Shown one piece after another: positions 45,175 to 53,198 of a DNA stretch of 64,000 nucleotides. The notes beneath the pieces are model-generated. The model was given only the letters and a program-made list of their open reading frames with translations, did no database searches and was not told where the DNA came from. The stretch comes from DASYPP01 sp036006525 (lineage in GTDB: Bacteria; Gemmatimonadota; Gemmatimonadetes; Gemmatimonadales; GWC2-71-9). Position numbers and translations under genes: made by a program. The DNA lies in NCBI GenBank assembly GCA_036006525.1, contig DASYPP010000060.1, forward strand, positions 31,527 through 95,526, read 5' to 3'. Positions within the stretch are counted from its first letter, which is position 1; each line of letters begins with the position of its first letter.

Positions 45175-46034
45175 CCATCCCAGTCGTAAAACCCCTTCCC
45201 GCTTTTCTTCCCCAGCTTACCCTCTTTCACCATCTGTCGCATCAGCGCCGGCGGCTCGTATTGCGCCCCGCCCAGGGTGCCGTGCAGGTACTCCGCGATC
45301 CGGAGCCGCACATCGAGCCCTACCAGGTCGGTCAGCCTGAGCGGCCCCATCGGATGGTTGTAGCCCAGCTCCATCGCCTTGTCGATATCCTCCGGGCTGG
45401 CGACACCCTGTTCCACCATCCGGATCGCTTCGAGGCCCAGCACCACGCCCAGCCGGCTGGAGGCGAACCCGGGTGAATCCTGCACCACGATCGGTTCCTT
45501 GCCCAGCGCGCGTACGATGGCAAGAGCATCGGCCCGGCTCGCTTCGCTCGTCCCGGGATGGACGACGATCTCCACCAGTTTCATCAGGTGGACCGGGTTG
45601 AAGAAATGCAGACCGAGAAAGCGATCGGGGCGGGGAAGGCCGCCGGCGAGGGCCGCGACCGAGAGCGACGACGTGTTGGTCGCGATCAAGGCACCGGGGC
45701 TGGCGGCATCGGCGGCCTGGATCAATACCTGACGCTTCACCGCCGCATCCTCCACCACCGCTTCGATGACGAGATCCACGCCACTGCATGCGGCAGCGAT
45801 GTCGCTGGCACCCAGGATCCTGCCGCGGACAAGCTCGCGCGCTTCGGGGGTCATCTTGCCCCGGGTCACCGCGCCTTCCAGGGTCTTTTCGATCGCGGCG
45901 AGCGCGGTCGGCACCGCCTCGGCCCGGGCGTCGCAGAGCCGCGCATCCCATCCCGCCGTCGCGGCTGCCTGGGCGATGCCGGATCCCATTGTGCCGGCGC
46001 CGATCACCGCGACCCGCTTCACCATGAACCCCAT
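45171..46034 (-). CDS. 3-hydroxybutyryl-CoA / 3-hydroxyacyl-CoA dehydrogenase
   Basis: 287 residues. NAD-binding VIGAGTMGSGIAQAAATAGW near 8, catalytic LHFFNPVHLMKLVEI near 135, a C-terminal helical domain with GYNHPMGPLRLTDLVGLD. Length and FFNPV-type motif match 3-hydroxybutyryl-CoA dehydrogenase (Hbd/PaaH). Overlaps the GDPD gene by one base (TGATG). In the BoxB/crotonase/thiolase context it probably oxidises a beta-hydroxyacyl-CoA in an aromatic or fatty acyl-CoA route. Confidence 0.93.
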   Translation of the reverse strand: MGFMVKRVAVIGAGTMGSGIAQAAATAGWDARLCDARAEAVPTALAAIEKTLEGAVTRGKMTPEARELVRGRILGASDIAAACSGVDLVIEAVVEDAAVKRQVLIQAADAASPGALIATNTSSLSVAALAGGLPRPDRFLGLHFFNPVHLMKLVEIVVHPGTSEASRADALAIVRALGKEPIVVQDSPGFASSRLGVVLGLEAIRMVEQGVASPEDIDKAMELGYNHPMGPLRLTDLVGLDVRLRIAEYLHGTLGGAQYEPPALMRQMVKEGKLGKKSGKGFYDWDG

Positions 46035-46717
46035 CAGTGGATCTCCTTCACCGCGGCGCGCAGCCGGTCCGGGTAGTTGCCGCAGAGCCCGTCCACCCCG
46101 AGCCGGGTGAGCGCCCTGGCGTCGCGTGGCTGGTTTACCGTCCAGGCGATGAGTTTTCCCCTCGCCCCGTGCACCGCGCTCACCATCGCGGCGTCGAGCA
46201 GGCCGTGATCCTGCCAGATCGTGCCGGCGCCCGCCGAGCGCATCAGGGCGACCGGATCGAGCGGATAGGAGGAGAGCAGGATGCCCCGGGGAAGGCCGGG
46301 CTTGAGCGCTCCGAGCCGGGCGATAATGCGGTGGTCGAATCCATGGACGGCGTAGCGGGAAGGCGCCGGGCCCTGGTCCAGCACCGAGAGCAGGCTCGGG
46401 TCAAAGGCGGGGCTCAAGGTCTTCACTTCGACATACACATCGAGGTCGCCCAGGATATCGAGGACCTCGGGCAGGGTCGGGACCGGTTCCCCGTTGGGGA
46501 GCCGGAACTCCTGCATCTCCATGTAGCTGAGGTGGCCGATCGGCCCCAGGCCCTGCAGCTCGGCATCGTGATGGACCAGGATGATGCCGTCGCTGGTGGA
46601 ATGCACGTCGAGCTCGACGCCATCGGCGCCGAGCTCGACTGCCAGGGCAAAGGCGGCGCGGGAGTTCTCAAACTCGCGGCCGGAAGCGCCCCTATGAGCA
46701 ATTATGGTGGGTGACAT
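46034..46717 (-). CDS. Glycerophosphodiester phosphodiesterase
   Basis: 227 residues. IIAHRGASGREFENS near 5 (HR motif), GVELDVHSTSDG near 35 (ELD), VHHD, and a C-terminal TIWQDHGLL / IAWTVNQP. Hydrolyses glycerophosphodiesters to glycerol-3-phosphate. No signal peptide, so cytosolic. It sits between the BoxB-like gene and the 3-hydroxyacyl-CoA dehydrogenase and seems metabolically unrelated to them; cotranscription is likely from the overlap. Confidence 0.92.
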   Translation of the reverse strand: MSPTIIAHRGASGREFENSRAAFALAVELGADGVELDVHSTSDGIILVHHDAELQGLGPIGHLSYMEMQEFRLPNGEPVPTLPEVLDILGDLDVYVEVKTLSPAFDPSLLSVLDQGPAPSRYAVHGFDHRIIARLGALKPGLPRGILLSSYPLDPVALMRSAGAGTIWQDHGLLDAAMVSAVHGARGKLIAWTVNQPRDARALTRLGVDGLCGNYPDRLRAAVKEIH

Positions 46718-46728
46718 CAGTATGATGC

Positions 46729-46796
46729 TGTCATCCCGAGCGAAGCGAGGGATCTTCTCACCTCGGGCAAGATTCCTCGCTACGCTCGGAATGACA
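46729..46796. repeat. Inverted repeat, TGTCATTCCGAG family, copy 2
   Basis: Arms 46729-46756 and 46769-46796 (28 bases each) are near-perfect reverse complements around a 12-base loop; same sequence family and loop length as 31596-31671. Confidence 0.93.
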
Positions 46797-46804
46797 TCTA
46801 GTGA

Positions 46805-47935
46805 CTAGTTGTCATCATCAGATTTCTTCGCTTCAATCCAGTCATTGTCCTTGAAGATATTCCGGAGCAGCTCGCGGTCCTCGGCCGTCGGAACCACCGA
46901 TGCCAGGTAGGCGGCATACTTCGACCCGTCGATCTCGTCTCCATCCACCGTAAAGGCCTGGCCTTTGTAGAGCCCGATCCTCCGGTTGAACTTGATATCC
47001 GGGATCTTGAGATGCCGATCGTGGTCGGGGATCGCCATGTTGAGCCGGACCACCAGGCGGGTGATCTCCTGCCGGTAGAGCTCGCGGCTCGCCTCGTTCA
47101 GGTGAGCGACGTCCGCGGCGTCATCAACCTCCCGCTCGTTGAACCGGCCCTTGAGACCCCAGACATAGGCCCAGTGCGCGCTGGACGAGTTGTCGGTGCC
47201 GAACAGGTCGAAGGCGGTCGGAACCCACTTGTTGAAATAGCGCTGCATCACCTCGGGCGGAATCCGGCCGGCCTTTACGATGCGGAGTAACCCGTTGTTC
47301 CCGGTGCCCAGGTGGAAACTCTCCTCCTTGAGCATGGGGCCCATCGAGTTGGCCAGCGGCAGAAAAGCCGAGGTGGACAGCATCTTCAGCTGGAACTTGC
47401 CGTCCCGGTCGATGAACTGGGTATAGGTGTAGAAGTCGAGCCAGTTCTCCACGATCTCGTTGAACGAGCCCAGCAGTCGCTGGCCTTCCTCGGCCCGGCG
47501 CTCCAGCAGCTTGGCCGCCTCGCGACGGCCCTCGTCGCCGAAGTGCTGGCACAGCAGGTAAGACATCTGCCAGCCATGGCGCATTTCCTCGCTCATCACC
47601 CGCACCAGGGCGAACAGGTCGTAGTCGCTGGGCGAATTGTGCAGCAGGGCCTTCTGCTGTTCCACCGAGGCGAACTCGGTGTCGCCCTGGAACACGATCA
47701 GGTTGAGCAACGCATCCCGGATCCGCTGGTCGGGGATGTGCATGATCGTCTTCCACTTGTTGTTGCCCTTGTAGTGCCCGAACTCGATCGCGTCGGCCTC
47801 GGAGGCGGAGAACTTGGCATCGAACGCGAAATTCTTCGGGATCCGGGCGTTGAAATCCTTCATCGGCAGGCCGATAGACTCCTGCCAGAAATGGAAGTAG
47901 TCGATCCAGTCATCGAAGTTCATCAGGCGACGCAT
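46805..47935 (-). CDS. BoxB/PaaA-like diiron acyl-CoA epoxidase subunit
   Basis: 376 residues of the ferritin-like diiron oxygenase group that epoxidises aromatic acyl-CoAs. Carboxylate/His ligand candidates: E87 in QGDTEFASVEQQ, ExxH in SEEMRHGWQ (116-120), E160-E163, and ExxH in KEESFHLG (204-208). QGDTE-ASVEQQ, LLERR, and ITDRDGKFQL-like FIDRDGKFQL recall benzoyl-CoA epoxidase BoxB (about 470 residues), though this protein is shorter at both ends. The reductase partner BoxA/PaaE is not in the window. ATG 47935 follows a good aaggag site. Confidence 0.82.
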   Translation of the reverse strand: MRRLMNFDDWIDYFHFWQESIGLPMKDFNARIPKNFAFDAKFSASEADAIEFGHYKGNNKWKTIMHIPDQRIRDALLNLIVFQGDTEFASVEQQKALLHNSPSDYDLFALVRVMSEEMRHGWQMSYLLCQHFGDEGRREAAKLLERRAEEGQRLLGSFNEIVENWLDFYTYTQFIDRDGKFQLKMLSTSAFLPLANSMGPMLKEESFHLGTGNNGLLRIVKAGRIPPEVMQRYFNKWVPTAFDLFGTDNSSSAHWAYVWGLKGRFNEREVDDAADVAHLNEASRELYRQEITRLVVRLNMAIPDHDRHLKIPDIKFNRRIGLYKGQAFTVDGDEIDGSKYAAYLASVVPTAEDRELLRNIFKDNDWIEAKKSDDDN

Positions 47936-47950
47936 GGTAGATCTCCTTAA

Positions 47951-48033
47951 TGGCTTATGGCGTGTTGCTTATGGCTTATGGCGTATGGCAATCGCTACCG
48001 CCCATTACCGTCTAATACCGCCTATTACCGCCC
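47951..48033. repeat. Composite word repeat (TTATGGCG then TACCGCC families)
   Basis: 47951-47990 iterates ttatggc(gt), and 47994-48033 iterates taccgcc/taccgtc. Two word families normally found separately are joined head to tail, without the complementary arms. The second encodes the stop codon of the crotonase gene (TAA at 48025-48027). Confidence 0.75.
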
Positions 48034-48840
48034 CTCGAAACGTGGTGCTCGTTTCTCACCAAAGCTCCTGAAGCCTTCCGAGGCGTCACTGGTCTTGAAA
48101 CAGCGTTCCTGGTTGGCTTCTTCCCGCGCCAGCGCATCGGCCATGGTGCCCGTGTGCGAGGCGTAGACCGCCTGCTTGGCGAGCCCGGCGGCGATCGGCG
48201 GCAGCGCGGCCAGCTTCAGCGCCCATTCCCGGGTAGCGACGGCCAGCTGGTCGTGCGGCACGACCCGGTTCACCAGTCCCAGTTCCATGCAACGCTGGAC
48301 TGGAATCACCTCGGCCGACCAGATCAACTCGAGCGCGGCAGCGGGCCCGGCCAGTTCGGGCACGAACCAGGTGCCACCCCAATCCGGGTGCAGCCCGATC
48401 CGGTGAAATACCTGTCCGATGCCGGCCTGGTCCGATGCGATGCGGAGGTCGCAGCCGAGCGCGAGGTTGGCACCGCCACCGGCCGCCACGCCGTTGATGC
48501 TGGCGAGGATCGGCTTGGGACTCTCCCGGAGCGAGCGCACCAGCTGACCGCCCATCCGCACCAGGCTCATCGCCGTGTCGAAATCGCCTTGTTCGACGCA
48601 GCGGCCGAGGAACTTCACGTCGCCGCCGGCGCTGAAGCCGCGGCCCGCCCCGGTGATCACCAGCGCCCGCACCGCCGGGTCGGTCAGGAGCTCGCGCGAC
48701 GCCTCGATCAGCTCGCGGGCCATGACGTCGTCGATGGCGTTGAGCTTGTCGGGACGATTGAGCGTGAGGGTCCCGATGCCGGAATCGATCGCCACGGTGA
48801 CCGTCTGGTAGTCTGCGACGGCGGACTTGTCACTTGTCAC
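48025..48840 (-). CDS. Enoyl-CoA hydratase/isomerase (PaaG-like)
   Basis: 271 residues, GTG start at 48840. Crotonase fold: GRGFSAGGDVKFLGR near 63 and NGVAAGGGANLALGCDL oxyanion segments; GLHPDWGGTW supplies the conserved acidic residue at the position used by PaaG isomerase. The N-terminus MTSDKSAV is translated from the TGTCACT word repeat, and the start overlaps the thiolase stop (GTGA). Likely isomerase or hydratase in the cluster. Confidence 0.87.
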   Translation of the reverse strand: MTSDKSAVADYQTVTVAIDSGIGTLTLNRPDKLNAIDDVMARELIEASRELLTDPAVRALVITGAGRGFSAGGDVKFLGRCVEQGDFDTAMSLVRMGGQLVRSLRESPKPILASINGVAAGGGANLALGCDLRIASDQAGIGQVFHRIGLHPDWGGTWFVPELAGPAAALELIWSAEVIPVQRCMELGLVNRVVPHDQLAVATREWALKLAALPPIAAGLAKQAVYASHTGTMADALAREEANQERCFKTSDASEGFRSFGEKRAPRFEGR

Positions 48841-48854
48841 TTGTCACCTGTCAC
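48825..48854. repeat. Single-arm word repeat, TGTCACT family, at thiolase-crotonase junction
   Basis: Four copies of the word acttgtc/cctgtcac. On the minus strand they encode the thiolase end VTGDK plus stop and the crotonase start MTSDK. The same word builds the aspS end NVTSDK at 3337. Confidence 0.85.
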
Positions 48855-50039
48855 ATTCTCGATGATCATCGCGATTCCCTGGCCCACCCCGATGCACATC
48901 GTCGCCAGACCGAAGCGGCCGCCGGTACGACGGAGTGCGTGGACCAGCGTGGTGAGGATCCGGGCGCCCGACGCGCCCAGCGGATGCCCCAACGCGATTG
49001 CGCCGCCGTAGATGTTGACCCTGGCCGGATCCAGCTTCAACTCGCGAATGCAGGCGATGCTCTGGGCCGCGAAGGCCTCGTTCAGCTCGATCAGGTCGAC
49101 CTGGTCCAGCGTAAGCCCGGTGCGCTCGAGCAGCTTCCGGGTCGCGGGGATCGGCCCCAGGCCCATGCAGCTGGGATCCACACCGGCCACCGCGGAGGCG
49201 ATGACCCGCGCGATCGGCTTCCGGGAAAGCTCCTGCGCCGTGCTGTCGCTCATCACCGCGAGCGCTGCGGCTCCGTCGTTGATGCCGCTCGAGGTTCCCG
49301 CCGTCACCGTGCCGTCTTTCACAAAGGCCGGCTTCAACGGCGCCAGGCTGTCCGGGGTGACGCCGGCCCGGGGATACTCGTCCTTTTCAAAGCGGCGTGC
49401 CTCCTTGCCGGGCAGGGTCACCGCGACGATCTCGTCGCCGAAAACGCACTGGGCCAGGGCCTCCTGGGCCCGGCGCTGGCTCTCGGCGGCGAACTCGTCC
49501 TGCTCCCGCCGCGAGATGCCATGCAGCTTCGCGACTTTCTCGGCCGTCTCTCCCAGCGAGATAGTCCACTCCGATTTCATGGCCGGGTTCACGAAGCGCC
49601 AGCCCACCGTGCTGTCGGCGATCGGCGGCGGTGTCCGGTTCCACGGCGTCCCGCTCTTGAGCAGGACGTAGGGGGCCCGGGTCATGCTTTCCACCCCGCC
49701 GGCGATGAAGAGATCGCCCTCGCCCGCTTTCACCGCCTGCGCGGCCGAGGCCACGGCCTGGAGACCCGAGCCGCAGAGCCGGTTCACCGTCTGCCCCGGC
49801 ACCTCCACCGGGAGGCCGGCCAGCAGCGAGGCCATGCGGGCGACGTTGCGGTTGTCTTCGCCGGCCTGGTTGGTGCAGCCGAGGATCACGTCGTCGATCC
49901 GGTCGGCCGGAATCTTCCCTTGTTCGACCACTGCCCTGACGACGAGAGCGGCGAGGTCATCCGGGCGCATGTCGGCCAGGCTGCCGCCGACCTTGCCGAT
50001 CGGGGTGCGGAGGGCCGTCGTAATGACCGCGTTCTTCAT
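48837..50039 (-). CDS. Acetyl-CoA acyltransferase (thiolase)
   Basis: 400 residues from ATG 50039, which overlaps the aldehyde dehydrogenase stop (ATGA). MKNAVITTALRTPIGKVGGS start, nucleophile cysteine in NRLCGSGLQAVASAAQA near 90, catalytic HPLGASGARI near 350 and TMCIGVGQG near 380. Family of beta-ketoadipyl-CoA and 3-ketoacyl-CoA thiolases (PcaF/PaaJ/FadA). In this set it should cleave the last beta-ketoacyl-CoA to acetyl-CoA. The last residues VTGDK come from repeat DNA. Confidence 0.93.
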   Translation of the reverse strand: MKNAVITTALRTPIGKVGGSLADMRPDDLAALVVRAVVEQGKIPADRIDDVILGCTNQAGEDNRNVARMASLLAGLPVEVPGQTVNRLCGSGLQAVASAAQAVKAGEGDLFIAGGVESMTRAPYVLLKSGTPWNRTPPPIADSTVGWRFVNPAMKSEWTISLGETAEKVAKLHGISRREQDEFAAESQRRAQEALAQCVFGDEIVAVTLPGKEARRFEKDEYPRAGVTPDSLAPLKPAFVKDGTVTAGTSSGINDGAAALAVMSDSTAQELSRKPIARVIASAVAGVDPSCMGLGPIPATRKLLERTGLTLDQVDLIELNEAFAAQSIACIRELKLDPARVNIYGGAIALGHPLGASGARILTTLVHALRRTGGRFGLATMCIGVGQGIAMIIENVTGDK

Positions 50040-51469
50040 AGACCGACCCACACCGTCTTGGATTCCATGTAGCCATCCAGCGCGACCCGGCCCAGGTCCC
50101 GGCCGAATCCACTCTGCTTGTATCCCCCGAACGGTGCCGCCGGGTCGTAGATATTGTAGGTGTTGACCCAGACGGTTCCCGCCTTGATCCTGCGGGCCAG
50201 CTTGTGGGCCTTGCTGATGTCGCGGGTCCAGATTCCCGCCGCGAGGCCGTACATCGACTGATTGGCCAGCGTGGCCGCCTCTTCGTAGCTCTCGAACGGC
50301 AGCACCGCGAGCACCGGGCCGAAGATCTCCTCCCGCGCGATGGTCATCTCCGGAGTAATGCCGTCGAACACCGTCGCCTCGACGAAATAGCCTTTGCCGT
50401 TCACCTTGGCGGCGTTGCCTCCGGCCACCACGGTGCCGCCCTCAGCCTTGCCCTTGGCGATGTAGCCCATCACGGTCTCCTGCTGTTTCCGGGAGACCAC
50501 CGCACCCAGCCGGGTGGCCTTGTCGAACGGATCGCCGGGGATGAGCTTCTTCGCCCGCTCGGCCAGCTGCTCGACCACCTGGTCCTTCACCGACTTCTCC
50601 ACCAGCAGCCGGCTCCCGGCGGCGCAGACCTCGCCCTTGCCGTAGAAGATGCCGCTCTGGGCTCCCTTGATCGCGGCGCCGATGTCGGCATCGGCGAAGA
50701 TGATGTTGGGACTCTTGCCGCCCAGCTCCAGGGTCAGCCGCTTCACCCCGTTGGCCGCTTCCCGCATGATGACCTTGCCCACCTCGGTAGAGCCGGTGAA
50801 CGAGATCTTGTCCACGCCGGGATGCCGCACCAGTGCCATGCCCGCGCTGCGGCCGCCGCCGGTCACCACGTTGAACGCGCCGGACGGGAGGCCGGCCTCC
50901 AGCATCACCTGGCCCAGGGCGAGGGCGGTAAGCGGAGTTTCGCTGGCGGGCTTGAGTACCACGGTGCATCCGGCGGCCAGCGCCGGCGCCACCTTCCACA
51001 TCGCGATGTTGAGCGGAAAGTTCCAGGGGACGATCGCGGCGACCACGCCCACCGGCTCCCGCAGGGTGTAGACGAAATACGCCGGGTCGAGCGGCAGAGT
51101 CTCCCCGGTCAGCTTGTCGCACCAGCCCGCGTAGTAGCGCAGGGTTTCGATCGCCATGTTGCAGTCGATGTTCGACTCGAACAGCGGCTTGCCGTTCTGC
51201 TGCGACTCAAGCTTCGCGAAGTCCGCCTGCCGGCTGGCCAGGATGTCCGCCGCCCTGGCCAGCATCGCGCCGCGCTTCCTGGGGGCCAGCTGCTGCCACG
51301 CATCGCTGTCAAAACACGTCCGCGCGGCCGCCACCGCGGCGTCCACGTCGCTGGTGTCTCCGTCCGGCACCTGGGCCAGGACTTCTTCGGTCGCGGGGTT
51401 CGTGACGTCGAAGCGCTTGCCGCTCGCGGCCGGGCGGTACTCGTTCGCAATGAAAAGATCAGTGTGCAT
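50036..51469 (-). CDS. NAD(P)-dependent aldehyde dehydrogenase
   Basis: 477 residues, class 1/2 (betaine-aldehyde/phenylacetaldehyde-like) length. FTGSTEVGK near 220, general base in LTLELGGKSPNI near 250, nucleophile cysteine in GKGEVCAAGSR near 285. Substrate unknown; next to BoxB- and thiolase-like genes it may oxidise a ring-cleavage semialdehyde (BoxD/PaaZ-like role) or supply phenylacetate. Start ATG 51469 lies outside the repeat at 51489. Confidence 0.93.
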   Translation of the reverse strand: MHTDLFIANEYRPAASGKRFDVTNPATEEVLAQVPDGDTSDVDAAVAAARTCFDSDAWQQLAPRKRGAMLARAADILASRQADFAKLESQQNGKPLFESNIDCNMAIETLRYYAGWCDKLTGETLPLDPAYFVYTLREPVGVVAAIVPWNFPLNIAMWKVAPALAAGCTVVLKPASETPLTALALGQVMLEAGLPSGAFNVVTGGGRSAGMALVRHPGVDKISFTGSTEVGKVIMREAANGVKRLTLELGGKSPNIIFADADIGAAIKGAQSGIFYGKGEVCAAGSRLLVEKSVKDQVVEQLAERAKKLIPGDPFDKATRLGAVVSRKQQETVMGYIAKGKAEGGTVVAGGNAAKVNGKGYFVEATVFDGITPEMTIAREEIFGPVLAVLPFESYEEAATLANQSMYGLAAGIWTRDISKAHKLARRIKAGTVWVNTYNIYDPAAPFGGYKQSGFGRDLGRVALDGYMESKTVWVGL

Positions 51470-51488
51470 TGAGTCCAGTTGTTTGGGT

Positions 51489-51581
51489 AAGCGGTAAGCG
51501 GTGAGCAGTAGGCGGGACTGGAGGACGGTTTCGAGTGATCGTTGCCAGTCCCGCTTACCGCTTACTGCTTACTGCTCACTT
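51489..51581. repeat. Inverted word repeat, GCTTACTG/AGCGGTAA family
   Basis: Arms 51489-51521 and 51545-51581 are imperfect reverse complements, iterating gcttactg/gcttaccg. The right arm covers the stop of the crotonase gene at 51576. The two arms share ccagtcccgc at the loop side exactly. Confidence 0.88.
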
Positions 51582-52406
51582 GGCTTTGAACGTCGCCATT
51601 CTCTTTTCATTGTAAGCCGCAATACCCTCTTTGGCGTCGTCGGACTGGAACAGCTGCTGCTGCAGTTCTCGCTCGATGGCGAGGCCGGACTCGAAGGGAA
51701 CTTCGGCGCCGGACTGCACCGCCCGCTTGATCAGACCCACCGCCTTGGACGCCTTGTGCGGCGGGGTGAACTGTTTGGCATAGACCATCAGGTTGTCCCA
51801 GAAGCCTTCCGGCTCGAAGACCTTGTTGACGATGCCCAGGTCCTCGGCGGTCTCGAAGGAGAACGTCTCGCCGGTGCACATCAGCTCGATAGCCTTGGAT
51901 TTCCCGACGATCCGGCAGAGGCGCTGGGTGCCTCCGGTGCCGGGCAGCACGCCGAGGTTTACCTCGGGGAGCCCGATCTTGCCGGCGTTCCGCTTGGCGA
52001 TCCGGATGTCGCAGGCCATGGCGATCTCGAGCCCGCCGCCCACGCAATGACCGTTGATCGCGGCGATGGTGAGTTTCGGGGTCTGCTCCAGCCGGGAGAG
52101 GGTCTCGTTGGCGTGGAGGCAGAAGAAGTATTTGAAGCGCGGGGTGACCTGGTTCAGCATCCCGATGTTGGCGCCGGCGGAGAAGAACTTCTCGCCGTGG
52201 CCCCGGATCACGATGACGTGGGCTTCCTCGGCCATCCGCGCATCGAGAATGGCCTGGTCCAGCTGGCGCATCATCTCGTAGGTATAGGTGTTGGCCGGCG
52301 GATCATTGAGCGTGATGATCGCGAGGCCGTCCTTCACTTCATAATCGACCAGGACTTTTTCGGTGGGAGCCGGAGCGCCGGGTCGGGGGGCCAGTGTAGT
52401 TGCCAC
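51576..52406 (-). CDS. Enoyl-CoA hydratase/isomerase family protein
   Basis: 276 residues from GTG 52406. Crotonase fold with GEKFFSAGANIG near 73 and NGHCVGGGLEIAMACDIRIA near 115, and EVNLGVLPGTGGTQRL with the second catalytic glutamate, typical of enoyl-CoA hydratase (PaaF/Ech type). The stop TGA is within a word repeat. Starts 5 bases after the TetR gene in the direction of transcription, so the regulator and the enzymes probably share a message. Confidence 0.88.
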   Translation of the reverse strand: MATTLAPRPGAPAPTEKVLVDYEVKDGLAIITLNDPPANTYTYEMMRQLDQAILDARMAEEAHVIVIRGHGEKFFSAGANIGMLNQVTPRFKYFFCLHANETLSRLEQTPKLTIAAINGHCVGGGLEIAMACDIRIAKRNAGKIGLPEVNLGVLPGTGGTQRLCRIVGKSKAIELMCTGETFSFETAEDLGIVNKVFEPEGFWDNLMVYAKQFTPPHKASKAVGLIKRAVQSGAEVPFESGLAIERELQQQLFQSDDAKEGIAAYNEKRMATFKAK

Positions 52407-52411
52407 GATGA

Positions 52412-53014
52412 CTATCCTCCGTGGGTCGCGACCAACCGGGTCGCGTGAGTAGTGGGTTGCAGGTACCCGTGAAGAAACAACTGTGTCATGTCATCCGCCA
52501 GCCGGTCGGGATCGACCGGACCGGTCGGGTTGTACCAGGTGTAGATCCAGTTGATCATCCCGAACAGCGCGTAGGCCGCGACCGGGCGGTTGATCCCGGA
52601 ACCGGGGACCTGTTCCAGCAGCTCCAGCAGCAGGCTGACATATTCCCGCTTGCGGTGGCGGACCTGGGCCCGCATGGTGCCGGTGAGCTCGGCTTCCTCG
52701 TGGGAGAGCACCTTCATCTCCGCCATGTGGGCGGCGAAGAACTCCACGTGATGACGCACAAAAGCCCGGAGCCGGTCGGTCGGGGTCACGGCCGCGGCAA
52801 CCGCCGCGTTGGCCCCCTCGATGACCTGGGCGAAGCAGCGATCCTGGATCAGGAAGAGCAGTTCCGGCTTCCCGGTCACATAATGATAGATCCCCGCCAG
52901 GCTGAGGCCGCTCTCCCGGGCGAGATCTCGCATGGAGGTAGCGTGGAACCCCTTATTGGCGAAGACTTTAACTGCAGCGCTGAGGAGCTTTTGAAGCCGG
53001 TCGTCGTAGCTCAA
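52412..53014 (-). CDS. TetR-family transcriptional regulator
   Basis: 200 residues from TTG 53014. N-terminal helix-turn-helix LLSAAVKVFANKGFHATSMRDLARESGLSLAGIYHYV (split over 10-45), then a ligand-binding helical domain. First gene of the acyl-CoA cluster, with a perfect 16-bp inverted repeat just upstream. By context it may sense an aromatic or fatty acyl-CoA like PaaR/FadR-type regulators; that is inference. Confidence 0.92.
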   Translation of the reverse strand: MSYDDRLQKLLSAAVKVFANKGFHATSMRDLARESGLSLAGIYHYVTGKPELLFLIQDRCFAQVIEGANAAVAAAVTPTDRLRAFVRHHVEFFAAHMAEMKVLSHEEAELTGTMRAQVRHRKREYVSLLLELLEQVPGSGINRPVAAYALFGMINWIYTWYNPTGPVDPDRLADDMTQLFLHGYLQPTTHATRLVATHGG

Positions 53015-53024
53015 TTTGGGCCGT

Positions 53025-53040
53025 CCGAACGTTCGTTCGG
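53025..53040. promoter_or_regulatory. Candidate TetR operator, perfect inverted repeat
   Basis: CCGAACG, two bases, CGTTCGG: a perfect 7+2+7 inverted repeat 11 bases upstream of the TetR start. The position suits autoregulation. The size and CGAACG half-site match many TetR operators. No second copy was searched for elsewhere in the window. Confidence 0.7.
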
Positions 53041-53079
53041 GAGAAACCTAGCCCTGATGATGAGGTGGGTCAACCGAAT

Positions 53080-53160
53080 AGGCGGACGAGCCGGACGAGG
53101 CGGTCCACCAACCAGGGCTTGTTCGACCGCCTTGTCCGCCCCGACCTCCCTGACCGCCTT
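53080..53160. repeat. Inverted word repeat, GACCGCC/GTCCGCC family
   Basis: Arms 53080-53105 (aggcggacga, gccggacgag, gcggtc) and 53125-53160 (gaccgcctt, gtccgcc, gacctcc, gaccgcctt) are imperfect reverse complements. It divides the divergent TetR and ECF sigma transcripts. Confidence 0.8.
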
Positions 53161-53198
53161 CTTAACACTGGGGTATCGGGTGCGTCATAGCGGGGTCC

